A stretch of 64,000 nucleotides of DNA from positions 18,094,392 through 18,158,391 of the forward strand of contig CM060481.1 in NCBI GenBank assembly GCA_030544235.1. Direction: 5' to 3'. Numbering within the stretch: position 1 is the first letter of the stretch; each line of letters begins with the position of its first letter. A program made the position numbers and the translations under genes. Shown piece after piece: positions 1 through 11,800 of this stretch. The stretch is from Lepturacanthus savala (Eukaryota; Chordata; Actinopteri; Scombriformes; Trichiuridae). Under the pieces are notes generated by a model, which saw nothing but the letters and a program-made list of their open reading frames with translations, was not told the DNA's origin and searched no databases.

Positions 1-1139
1 TTCATCTCATTTAAATAAAAGAACCAGCATTACATCTGTCATTCCTGTGAAGATTAAAGCACCAAATGCCAAAGTAAAAGCCAAAGCACCATGAAGTGAC
101 CAATGCATATAAAGCAGTGCTTGTGATCAATTTCTCATTTTTTCCCCTCTATAGTGATAGTATACTGAACAAAGTGTTAACAGGCATAATACCAGTAAAC
201 CGTTTTTATTTGCAAACTAATGACTTTACATTCATTATCTTCTCATTAATGCATCTTTCTGTTCTTTTTATCTTGTTTTGATTTTGTTTGTTTTTGTGGG
301 AAAGTCAGTCTTGGTTAGGTAAAAGGAAAAAAGTAGTATTTTGCAGCAGTTTACTTTAATTATATCCCATTCAAACCCTATTTCTCATTCTGGATCTAGA
401 AATGGATATGCCATATGATCTGAATGGGTTTCCAATATATTCTCTCTCAAGTATCATCCTTTTCAGGTACAGAAAGATAATTTTTCCCTAAACCTTTTGC
501 TGTTTTGATGCAAACAAATCTGCTAGTTTCACACTGGAATCGGCTCCATTTAGTTCGTGTGAAGCTGTAAATTGCTGTTTTCTCGGACCATTTTGAAAGG
601 AAAAGAAAAGTTCCAATCAAACGTCTGTAAGTCTGAACCAAGCAAATATCTTTCAATCTTTCATTCAACCATTCCCGTATGGTCCCTGCAACCCCGACAG
701 TGATTGACTGCCCCTTACACAATACCTTTTATATAACATTGCGAAGAACTGTTTTTATTACTAATAGTAAAAGACATTTTGTTTTTGAAATGTTACAGTA
801 CTAAAACTACTACACTATTCATATATCTTTTGGCCGATCATTTTGGCTTTTCTATGCTAATGCTAATATTGTTTTCTGTGTATGATTAAGAGAACAATTT
901 GATTTTCATTCCAAAGTGAAATCTCCACTGCTTAAGAAAACAGGTTTCTACTTCATTATTGTTGTTGCTGATAAAGTAATAATACACTAAGATGTTGGCA
1001 TTATACAGATAAAACAGTAAATGAATGTTAAAGGTACAGTCTCCTATACAAAATATATTCATATCGTTCAGGTATTGAACCGGTGGACTCAATTAACACC
1101 TGATAATACACCTTGTATTCTAATACTTTGCAGGCAAGC

Positions 1140-1362
1140 ACTGGTTCCCAACCTGAGATGACTCGAGCTCTTGAAATGAAGCCACATCTTCTAGTGATCC
1201 CTCATCTCAATTATTGCCTTAATGTTGACATGAATTATGAGCATTTTTTTCTTCTCAAATGAAGGAAAAACATTTCAGAAAAGTGTTTTTCTTCACTCTC
1301 ATCCCGTTGGGACGCCCAAGTTTCATCATAGGGCCCTTTGTGTCAGGTTGGAAACCACTGCT
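1140..1362. repeat. MITE-like element with short inverted ends
   Basis: The left end contains GGTTCCCAACCTGA and the right end TCAGGTTGGAAACC, which are near-perfect reverse complements about 200 bp apart. There is no coding capacity between them. This fits a short non-autonomous DNA element. Similar ends recur near 63.17 and 63.41 kb. Confidence 0.5.
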
Positions 1363-3309
1363 GCAGAATTTCAATACGGTGCTACATTTAGAAATTAAAT
1401 AGTGATGTAATATAAAACAAATCCCTTACAGTGTTTTTTTATTATTATTATTATTGCCTGTCCACCTTTTGTACATGTAAACTGCCAGCAGAGCACAATG
1501 GTTTTGCATTTGATTGTACACAGTTTACTATCTGAATGTTTCTCATATATAAAAGCACTCACACTGAAATATGCTTTGCTTTTTTTTTTTTTATCGATCA
1601 AGTAATGAGTTCTATTTTTTGTTTTACTTCTCTCTGCTCCAAACTGCAAAGCCTTTTTATCTTACTGGCTTTTCAAAATAGCTCCACGTTGCCAGTTATA
1701 AAGTAATCAGCTGACATTTCAAAGCAAAGAATCTATTCTCTGACCTTTCTGTGTTTACCGAGGCATTGAGCTTTCTCTACTTTCATCTCTTAAATATGTG
1801 AGCCTGGAACCAATCACTTGCCTTTGAACTGAGCACTTTGGGGGAAACGGTCCACAATACTAAGAAATATGGAGAAAACAACTGTCTAAAAAAGCTTGTG
1901 AGAGTAACTTTTTGCCATTTTAGTAATATTTGTTTTATTGATTTTGTATTTTTTTTTTTAGATCTCAACTGGATAATGAGAGGTGGTATGAATAGTTTTT
2001 GAGGCACAAATGAGTTGCATTTGTTGAATTAGCTGAAATATTTTCTTTTTAAAAGTATTAAAATAACACCTGTGCTGTTACTACACAAGAGAGGGTCGAT
2101 TTAGGGCAATGCTGAGCTAAAATCCCCCCTTTGAGAAATAATTGATGAGGAAACTGTGTCTGTTATTTTTGGTCCAGGGACAGAGGGAATCATGCTCCAT
2201 TCCACTTGACTAGGCATTATAATACTATTATACAATGTTATGAGACAATAAAGTGGCTGCATAAACACTGAAGACACTGCTCAGACTCACGTTGTGAGTT
2301 TGCTCCCGCTATTACAACATTAACACAATGCATGTTGCTAGGTAACTAATGGACAGCTATATGTGGAAGCAATGACCATCCAACTTCATTATGGGAAACA
2401 CTGTCGTAACTTAATTTGCATTTACAAACTATACTATTCATAATTCTGTTACCATGGCCCTTTGTTTAAAAACAAGAAGGATCTAAATTTATTCAAATAT
2501 GCCTTACTTTACTGCCTTATGAACCAACAAAAAACATACTTACTATAATCTCATCAGAGTAAATGAATTGTGATTGTTTCACCAAAAGAATACAATGCGT
2601 TATCACTAAAGACAACACAGATACAGTAACTGTTCCTTTCTGCAGGCGGGTGAATAATTACACTATCTAAACGTGGATCATACATGATCCATGCCTCCCA
2701 CGTTATGGCAGGATAATTGTGTTGCCATGGAGATGCAATCTGCTCCTACCACTTTGGTCCTACACCAGATTGGAACCAGAAGGTAGTTCACAACTCCAGA
2801 TTCATCCTCACGTTTGTAGTAATAAATGGTTGGAGAAGTGATTTCCTGAATGTTTGCACTAAATTTACAGGCATAACCTTGTTATACCTGTACAAATCCT
2901 CTGTTATAGGAAGTCGTTAACCTCTCACTCTGCTGGAGCCATTGGTCGTTCACATGCTGTGTGGCCATGGGTTGTGCACAGATCAAACTATAAACCGAGT
3001 TTTATTTTAATTTCTGTGTTTAAAAAAGTCCCCTTCCAGTCAGTCTGAAGTTTCACTGTGCACAATGGTGTCTTTGTAGGGGTTTTCACATTCAGCTACT
3101 AAAGGTTATGTTTTAGCCGGCGTCAAAATACCTCAAAAGGTTTTGGCCGGATCAATCAGATGATTAAATCCATAAGAAATCCTGGTTTCATTTTGAATTT
3201 TTTGTTTTTTGGTAAAATTGCGGTACATGGACCTTCAAACAGGTGCCATCATTTTGGGCCACCTGGTGGTAATATCTTGAACCTGCATAGCTTGTTTCTT
3301 TGTGGGGCT

Positions 3310-3512
3310 CTCTGGGGCTCTAAAAAGAACAGGTCAATTTGGATCATTAATATTCATGAGCCTCTTTTCTGATTGGCTGATTTGAGTGGTGGGTAGTGAC
3401 TGTATAGATGTAACATCACAACTTCCTGGTACTCATGAGGGCAGTTTTAAAGGCAGAGTTTCTCAATGTGGACTGTGTGCATTTGAGAGTTTTGAAACAT
3501 GGGACAGTCTTT
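3310..3512 (+). repeat. Interspersed repeat, family A copy 1
   Basis: This stretch shares ordered blocks with 12.90-13.11 kb in the same orientation: AAGAACAGGT, a CTGATTGGCT-TTTGAG block, GGTGACTGTAT or close variants, ACATCACAACTTC, and a TTTTAA-GGCA-AGTTTCT block. It is a dispersed, non-coding repeat. The transposon class cannot be decided from two copies. Confidence 0.65.
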
Positions 3513-5040
3513 ATATAACACCTAGACTATTAATAAAAAACAATTGGATATAATCTAACATTCTCATACATAAAGGAATACATATGCAGACACAAATTCA
3601 CAGTTATTTGTTGGTGGTTATAAGAAAACTTTGACTTACCTAAAGTACTTGGTTACAGTGTATATTAGAGGGGAATGCATTGTGATATCAGCTTCCTGTG
3701 CTAAACAGCTTTCCTAAAAGAGGTACATGGTTTTAGAGATATGCTATCTAAACTTCACACATATATTGCATGTCTCATTCCCCAGATCTCAGTGTGAGTG
3801 GGCTTCAAGCCAGAGGTGTAAGACAAAGAGGTCTGCAGAACACTAAGCTGGACCTTTTCTAGCTTAAGCACCTTAAGCATTGACACACAGGATCCGTTTC
3901 CTCATCCAGCCTGTCATCCTGTAAAAATACACTGTGGTATGATGAACACGTTGTTTTGTATGTAAGCGTTGTGTGTTCTCACTACCATGGAGGGGACATC
4001 TGGAGGTGGTCTTTAAAATATTTTAATTAGATTGGTAGAGCAACAGCACAGCAAGGCTAAGAATTTATAGCAATCTCATCACATGCTTTATTTAGCTGCT
4101 GTCGTAAAGCTTTGATTCAAATCAGTCATTTCACACTTTTCACATGGAATTGGAGATGCATTTAAGGACTAAAAAAATGGCTCAATGGCCCTCAAAACCA
4201 GCAGTTACATGAAAAGTCACACCCGATCAGCTGATGAAGACTGTGGTACAATAGGAGAGCTCCAGTACACCTTCGTACTGAGACAGTTTTTTGATTTCGA
4301 GCTCCAGAGTGGACTCTGCGATTAAGTGTTTGAAATGATCCTTTCTTCACAATAAAAGGTGTTTTTCTTTTTTTTATTATTTGAAGAAACCTAAGAGGAT
4401 ATCGCTGGGGAAATATAGAAGATTTTAAAAGTACAATAGTAAAAAAAAATTAAAATTCATTCATAATTGTATAATAATGCCAAACCATTTATAATTTACT
4501 GTTGAAATTCTCTAGCAGCAAGCCAGATTTTTTTTTACGCACAAATATGGAACATTTTTTTTTTTTTACGATTGTGGTAAGCAACATGCATATAAATGTC
4601 ATTTTTGTGAGCATGAACATGATGAGTGGGTGTGAGAGTGGAAAGCTGGGCAGCTGGGTGCCAAAGGGTTACAAATACATGCATTCCCCTGAGCAATGAG
4701 CAGATGCATGTTGTCATAGCAATGACTACCCTACTGTGTTTGTACAGTATAGGATCCTCCGGGACCCAAATTCAATATTTAGTTTGAAATATATTAAGTT
4801 GCTTCATTGTGTGGGAATTTACCTCAAACCGTGTTATCATGCACAATAAAATAATTTAAGTGATTATGAGATCCATTAAGAGACTGGGAGTATTTCAGTG
4901 CTGTTGTGTAGCAGCAGGTGGTTTGTCTAAATTATTATTTTTTTTCTCTCCTGAAGGATCCTTAACCTCTCCTCCTCCCACGCAGACCTCCCAGGCTCTC
5001 CTCTCCACCGGAGGCTTCATGGACGAGCGCAAACGCTTGA

Positions 5041-5048
5041 TATAAATA
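5041..5048 (+). promoter_or_regulatory. Candidate TATA box upstream of the first slc1a3 exon
   Basis: TATAAATA lies about 150 bp before a good splice donor at 5196/5197 (AAG|GTGTGT), with a second TATA-like CTATAAAA at 5051. The placement suits a core promoter with transcription starting near 5070-5080. Assignment to slc1a3 rests only on the exon chain described for that gene. No transcript evidence is available here. Confidence 0.35.
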
Positions 5049-5356
5049 TAGCTATAAAACGGGAGATAACTGGAGCGATGGTGAGGGGAGATACAGTGTG
5101 TGGGCAACATTAGTAGCCTACATTATCGGCTGCGTGGTGGACAGAAAGGCATCCGCATGACGGCGTGAGGAGCGTCTTCAGCAGAAGGAGAAGAAGGTGT
5201 GTAAAATGTTTGCTATCAGCTTTTCGTGCTTCTTAAGTGATGGGGCTCGTTCTTAAAGCTCCAGGTGCACCACGTGGCACTTCTAGACGCTTCTATGACA
5301 CGCTTGTGAGTGAAAGTTACGAAAAGATTGTGAAGTTTGCATCCTTATTTTTGCAG

Positions 5357-5437
5357 TCTCAAAAGGAGGACCAACAGGTGAAGAAGGAAGGACCTGACTC
5401 CTCATGATAGCTTGACACAACCAAAGGCAGAAACAGG
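5357..5437 (+). other. slc1a3: Candidate non-coding 5' exons of slc1a3 (5.07-5.20 and 5.36-5.44 kb)
   Basis: A stretch ending at 5196 has the donor AAG|GTGTGT. It is followed by an exon bounded by the acceptor TTTTTGCAG at 5356 and the donor CAGG|GTAGGC after 5437. Neither contains a start codon in frame with the transporter. They could splice to the exon at 8783-8839, which carries the predicted start codon. Based on splice consensus only. Confidence 0.35.
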
Positions 5438-5504
5438 GTAGGCCTACCTTGACTTGTGTTTCTTTTGTTACCAGAACTGCAAGAAAGAAAAATTAAGAAA
5501 AGTT

Positions 5505-5578
<74 letters not shown>
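5505..5578. repeat. (TCTA)n microsatellite
   Basis: About 18 uninterrupted tetranucleotide units. The long open frame across it (repeating Ser-Ile-Tyr-Leu) is an artefact of the repeat. It lies 70 bp after the candidate second 5' exon of slc1a3. Confidence 0.97.
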
Positions 5579-6369
5579 AAAACTGACAATTTAAAGGTGT
5601 ACTCCTGTAATTTAGCGTTGCATATCCGCCAAGTTCAGAGACTCGCAAGACACTGATTTGAAAAAGAAGTGTCAAAATCGATGCAGCGAGTTCCAAGATA
5701 TCTTGACTTTAGCCCACCTGTTAGCATTGAGCCCATTAATTACGCGTGCAGCTCTGATTGGACGCTTAATGATGCGACATTTACTGCCCTCGGTGTGGCC
5801 TGTAGGTGGAGCTGTTAGCTGCTGCAGGCAGTAAAGGAGTGAAGGTATTCTGTGTGCAATCCTGAGAAGTTGACGCGGTTAATGATGTTATTTTCGCAGT
5901 AGTCCCCCGCTAGCAGTGTATTAAGTCTCTGATGTACGTCACTTTAGATAAAAGCGTCTGCTAAGTAAAATTGTAAATATTATTTATTTAATATTTACTT
6001 AACTAAGTACTAATTACTATAATATGATATACTACATATATACATACAACATATAGTATGATATACTATTCATACTATATGTTGGTTATATTGACATAGG
6101 TAGTTCTGTTTGTGCCCATAATGGCTCATTAAGCTAGCATAATAGCTGGAAATGCAGTTAGGTGGATGGGTGGAATGCAGCAAATTTTCTGTGGCTGATA
6201 TTTTGTGTATATTGTCGTTTTTGATTGATCTGATTCCTTTCATTGGCTCTTGTTGTACCTGAGAATGAGTCTTTTCTATTACCAAGTCTTGCATGAATTG
6301 CATTCAAGGTCAGCCGACTTTATTTACATAACACATTTCATACAGACATGTTTATTCATGGAGGTTTGG

Positions 6370-7020
6370 GACAGTATCCGTAGGGTGGAAGACCACAGCA
6401 AACAAAGTGAGAGTTGTATCTGTATTTTCAGCATTTTCCTGCCACCAGTCTTGTTTGTGATTTCCAGGGACAGGATCTCAAAGTGCAGCCAAGGTGAGGA
6501 GTCTAGTTTGGGAACCTCAGAATTGCATCTCTACTTTCTGCAGATGATGTGGTTCTGTTAGCTTCAAAGCACATACTAGAGGTCACAGTCTGATGAAGCC
6601 AAGTGTGAAGCATTTGGAGCAGGAGATGGACAGAGGAATTGGTGTGGCATATGCAGCAATGTGGGCACTGTACTGGTGATCTTTACATTCCAACTCTATC
6701 TATAGTTTTGAGCTTTGGGTAATGACAGAAAGAATGTGATTGTGAGAAAGCAGCCAAAATGAGTTTCCGCCACAGGATGGCTGGGCTTAGGCTTAGCGAT
6801 GTAGATGTAGAACCACTGTTCCTTAATGTTGAAAGGAGTCAGCTGAATTAGTTTGGATGCCTCCTGGACACCTCCTCTGAGGGTTTCGGGCTCTGGGAGG
6901 AGTGATCATATATTTCATCTGGCCTGGGATCACCTCAGGATCCCCCAAGAGGACCTGGAAGGTGTTGCTGGGGCAAAGGCCATTGGGGGCCCTTTGAATG
7001 GATGGATGGATGGATGGATT
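6370..7020 (+). mobile_element. Degenerate LINE (non-LTR retrotransposon) 3' fragment
   Basis: The plus-strand translation, with frameshifts and stops, reads as the C-terminal part of a reverse transcriptase. RDRISKCSQGEES is followed by GNLRIASLLSADDVVLLAS, which carries the DD catalytic pair of the RT YxDD-type box. Later blocks resemble the post-RT region (FRHRMAGLRLSDV, then SLDASWTPPL and a stretch near GLGSPQDPPR). The element ends in a (TGGA)n tail, typical of several fish LINE 3' ends. It is inactive: reading frame is lost in several places. It lies inside a probable slc1a3 5' intron. Confidence 0.75.
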
Positions 7021-8782
7021 CATACGGAGGTGAAATCAAAGTAGTAAATTTATTGACATATTGAGTCACCACACATGCAAAATTAAATGATATTGGTTCG
7101 ATGTCTATGTTTGGACCTGATCCAACTCTTATCCTATCATTATCCTAGTGATTATTTCACAGATAAACATAGTAACCCCCCCCCGGCTCTCTTTAAAGAG
7201 CCATAATTCCCATTACTATGCAGGGCTGTGTTTAAAGGAAAGAAATTGCGTCATCTTCATGCCTTACTTCTCAAATGTGTTAGATCAATGTGTCAGATCT
7301 ATTAATATGCTGGTGGAGTACAATAGCAGTGGAGTACACAGTTTAACAAGTGCATTTCCAATACATGTGGTTAAATTTATGAGGGAAGTGGTTCCACACA
7401 AGTCCCAGTAGCTTGTTAAAGTTATGAGATAGACCATAACAAGCAGCATTTCCAACATTTTTAAGTATATTATTCAGCAGGATAGAAAACAACTCTGTGG
7501 TTTCAGTTTCTGAGGGAATCAAATCCTTCTCCTGTGTGTTAGTGGACATTTGCATACGGTTGAACATTTCTTAACTTCTGCAAATGACATAACTCTGCGA
7601 CTTTTGGGCCTTTGGGCAGAGGTGTCTGGCGCCAGCATGGATTTTGAGGCTTAATTCACAATTAATATCACTACTTAATGAGACCATAATGACTCATTGC
7701 AAAGAAAGAAGTTGACGTTTTGTGACCCAAATGTGACCCAAATAGCCATCAGGGGCATTAAACTTTAAGACATCAACCCAAAGCCCTACTAGTGGCAGCA
7801 TGTTGTTTAAGACAATACAATCCAGGAAGTTGAGTTGGAGTTACCCATGAATGCATTTAAATGAAGGTGTATTACTCGCAGACAAGATTTAACAGCTCCC
7901 AGCAACCGTTCTATCCTTCGTAGAGACAAGTGTGAGGTAAACTGCAGAAAAACAGCATTCACAATACGAGGAATGTTTGCGTGCATGTATGTGTGTGCCA
8001 GTGTTGAGCCAAGTTGAACTTTGCTGGACGACCCTGTGTTGTTTTGCCAGAGCTCTCTGCGGTGCCACTTCCACTGCGTCAATGCACTGGCTCCATTTAA
8101 TTGAATGAGAGGGCTGCATTTTTTCATGCGGAGCTGATGTCAGTCTGAACCCCACCCAACGGGCAAGCTCCAAAATTCTAGAACTTCTGTAACTTAACTA
8201 CTTTTATTTAGAAGCCTCTCTTACGGACTGGTAATTCTACTCTATTAAACGGCCACCATTGAAAGAATCTCTCACAGTAATGCCCATGCTGAGAAAACCC
8301 TGACGACATCATCTGACGGGGGTTTTCTTAGACTTGACAGAGCTTCTTGAGAACCACAGATAACAACTATTTTCAGTTTCATAGCTGAGTTGTCTTGCTT
8401 ATGACAAGTAAACCGATCTTTGTTGGTAAAATTGAGCGAGAGCCTTTAAATCTAAAGATTTTGGTGTGGCTGTCACATTGTGTGATACATGATATTTGAT
8501 AGGAGGAGGATTCTGTGTTAAATGTCAAGGTACTGTATATATAAACTAAATGGACCATATGAATTTGACTTTTAAGATTGCAAAAGGTTGGCTTTACAGT
8601 CCGTGTGTGTTTGTGTTTGTAGGTGTGTGAGTAGTGTGGAGGTGTGAGAAGGTCAGGCCATATGAGAGGCCTTTTCATGTCTGTCTACTTATGAGAGCAG
8701 AGCAGTGCAACCCTTTTATTGTGCCATTCAGCCCCGGACACTCACACACTCCGTCCACGCTGGCTCTCTGTCTGCACTTCAG

Positions 8783-8839
8783 AAGAGTGTTTACCTGGTG
8801 TTGATCGGACCGATTGAAACAGACTTAAAACCATGAGCG
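8783..8839 (+). other. slc1a3: slc1a3 exon carrying the predicted start codon
   Basis: The acceptor is a pyrimidine-rich tract ending CACTTCAG at 8782. The donor follows ATGAGCG at 8839/8840 (G|GTGAGT, excellent consensus). The exon is almost all 5' untranslated and supplies only Met, Ser and the first base of codon 3. Joining it to the exon at 11818 (TT) gives GTT (Val) and keeps the frame. The context AAAACC before the ATG is acceptable for initiation. Confidence 0.55.
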
Positions 8840-11800
8840 GTGAGTTACCAACCAACAGCTGCTTAAGCTTCGCAAAGCTCAGGAGATTCGTCATCTTTTT
8901 TCTTTTTATTCCAGTTTGTGCGAGTACAGGGAGAATGCTGAATATCACAATTATTTAGGACAGAAAATATGTTTAATCTTTTTAGAAACCTATAGCATGT
9001 GGTACAACAGGTAGTTTTTCTAGATCTCTAAGGAGCGATTGGTGTTCTATGATATCAATGGGAATACTAAAAATAATGCTTTAAATCAACTGATGAGTTG
9101 AAATTTTTAGAGCGGAATTATTCTACTACAGAACAATTTAAAGGTATATACTAGAGTATTAACAAGACATAGAGTTTTAACAGCTTAAGATCCTTGTGTC
9201 CAAGTATGTTTTAACATGGTGGACTGAAGTGCCTTTCTATTGAGGTGTTAAATGCCCTCCACAAGCTGTATGCTGTGTAAAGTCAGGTCAAAGCAGTTTT
9301 CTAAACCTAATTAGTCTTTTTATGTGTGCTGCAGTGCTTTTGGATGTACTGTTATCAGATACTCTCTCTCTCTCTGTATGTATATATATATATGTATATT
9401 AGATATTTGTTATTTCATTAATTTCTCTTCACCGATACCATGAGAACTGCGTGGTGAGTCTTCAAGGGTTAATGATGCTTTCCATTAGCACTATGGACCT
9501 GTGTTTCCTTGCTCTTAGTGGAATGTTGACATTCATTGATCACTGGTCTGTCCTCATCTGCTGGTGGATGTTTGGGTTGTCACACAGAAGAGTTCTGCAG
9601 CAGTTTAAGAGTTGTTAGCAGTTGAGTATGGCCTGAAACGTTGGTTGCTGCGTTGGCAAACCACCATTCAAATGAAACTCATTGAAAAAAAAAAAGTGTC
9701 CTGAGCCTTTCACCCTAAATATAGAGAATTCTGACTCTGTTCCTTAGTCCTTTATCGATAATCATATTTTAGATTGACTTAATTAAAGAATAATTACTCA
9801 GTAATACTCAAAGGCACAGTTGGTTCATGAAGCTGTAATATGCCACCATGGTGTGACTCATGCAGCTCTATGTACCACCGTGGTGTGACTGGATCAGGCT
9901 GTAGGGACGACCACTGTTAGTCGTGTTAGTGGAATTTCATGGTGGATAATAAAGGTCCTTGGAGGTATTTACAATTGCAACTTTTAAATATTTTTACTTG
10001 TAGAATTAATAGTGTGAGTTCTGTTCTTTATATCTTTGAATTATATATTTCATGCATACAAGGACTCTGGTTGTATATTCAAACGAGATAGTTAAAACAA
10101 CTAGAAACAGCAATCGTGAAAGCGTTAATCATAGCTACAACAGGAACAATAGCATCATCAATAAAATTAAGCAAGAAAACATAGAGAAACATAACAAATA
10201 ACAATGAAGGACAGATCACAGAAAGGTTAGACTATATAAGTGTATTTTAAGAAGAGGCTTTGCCCTCCTAATCTCCTCCAGAAGGTTGTTCCACGGTCTT
10301 GGTGCCCTGATGGCAAACACTGTCGTCTTTGAGTCTGGATTCAAGAACCACCAGAAGGAGGATTTCAACCCCACATTCATTCAGCTCGCCACAAATATGG
10401 TGAAATAATACTAACGGCACTCTCTCATTTAAACATCCTGACTGTTGCACGTTTGACCGAATGTGTCCTCTTGTGCGTCGGTCACTTGTTGTGGAATACG
10501 CACTTATACAGTAAGTGTGAGAGATGATTACTCTGCTTCTGACACCGAGCTAAATAATGGTCTCGGATAATCCAGGGTCCTCCCACAGCCTGCTCAACAA
10601 TGGATATATTACACTGTATGCAGGATTTATAGATAACCTCAGAACAATACACAAAAGAAAATCAATAGGCAAGAACGATACAAACAGAATGGATGAAATC
10701 TTCATAGATCATATGTTAAGTGTTTATCCCCGTGGGACGAAGACAAATATATATAAAGGCGTTTGCGCTCAGAGGGATTATAATTGGATGTGAAGGACAA
10801 GCAGGTGAAGAGGCCGGTTGTGTATTATTCTTGCACTGGACTTCAAGTCTATTGTAGAGGGTGATTCAGAGGAAACGTTGTAGCCTACTTAGATAAGGAG
10901 AAGTGAGATCAGCAGCCACGTGCTTCACACAGACTGCTTTGTGTTGCACAGAAGAGGAAAACACGGTAAGACTGCAGAATGCATTATTTTAAAGCTTCAC
11001 ACTGTCGTTACACCTCTTATCTAGTTAATTGTAGAAAAATGTGTCTCAGGAAGGATTTAGAAACAGAAACGATTTGTTATAGCACTAAAAAATACAGCTT
11101 AAGTTGTAGTTTAAGACCATGTAGTGTAATTAAATGTCCAATATGTTCTGTTTGGGCCAAGGATTTCACCAGTAAAAGAACTAATCTATTTAAAAAAATT
11201 AAAATAACCTAATTGTTTTAACAATATAGGGAAATTACCACTACTACTACTACATAATATAATATGTACTTTTTCTATTCACTACCTTTAATATTAAATC
11301 TATAATTCCATATTTCTCTTGATATTAAAAGGGTTTTTATATTTGATTTTCCGAGAAGCCTTTTCTTCATTGCCGGCTAAACATAATGACTTGTTATTGC
11401 GCTTATTACTTCGGTTAAGTAAACTTGTGAAAATTGTCGATCACAATTTCAGATGAGATTGTTTTTTTTTTTGTTTTTTTTTCAGTCCAAAACCAAATGA
11501 TTTAAAATGTATAGTCATATAAAACAGTTATTTGGCATTTTTCCTTGATAAAAGCCAATGATTAATCAATTAGCAATTAATCAAGTCAGCATCCACAAAT
11601 TGCTTATACTTCAGTATTTTATGTCAGCAAATATTAATTTCATTACTTGGGGCTCTGGTCTGTTTCCACTCATCACTCTTCCGCTGTTTTAGTGATGCCT
11701 GTTTAATAATGAATGAAACACTTTTACATTTACTTAAACAATACAGCTGCCAGAATTGTGATAATTAGAAATATGTGTCAGGATTTATGTCACTTCCACC

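Larger units (their letters stand above)
1..5030. other. Intergenic / upstream region of slc1a3, no gene seen
   Basis: No exon with recognisable coding potential is seen here. The open frames are short, AT-rich and lack similarity to any family I know. The stretch holds a MITE-like inverted repeat near 1.14-1.36 kb, a copy of an interspersed repeat near 3.3-3.5 kb that recurs at 12.9-13.1 kb, and several poly(T)/poly(A) runs. The rest looks like ordinary AT-rich fish intergenic sequence. Confidence 0.6.
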
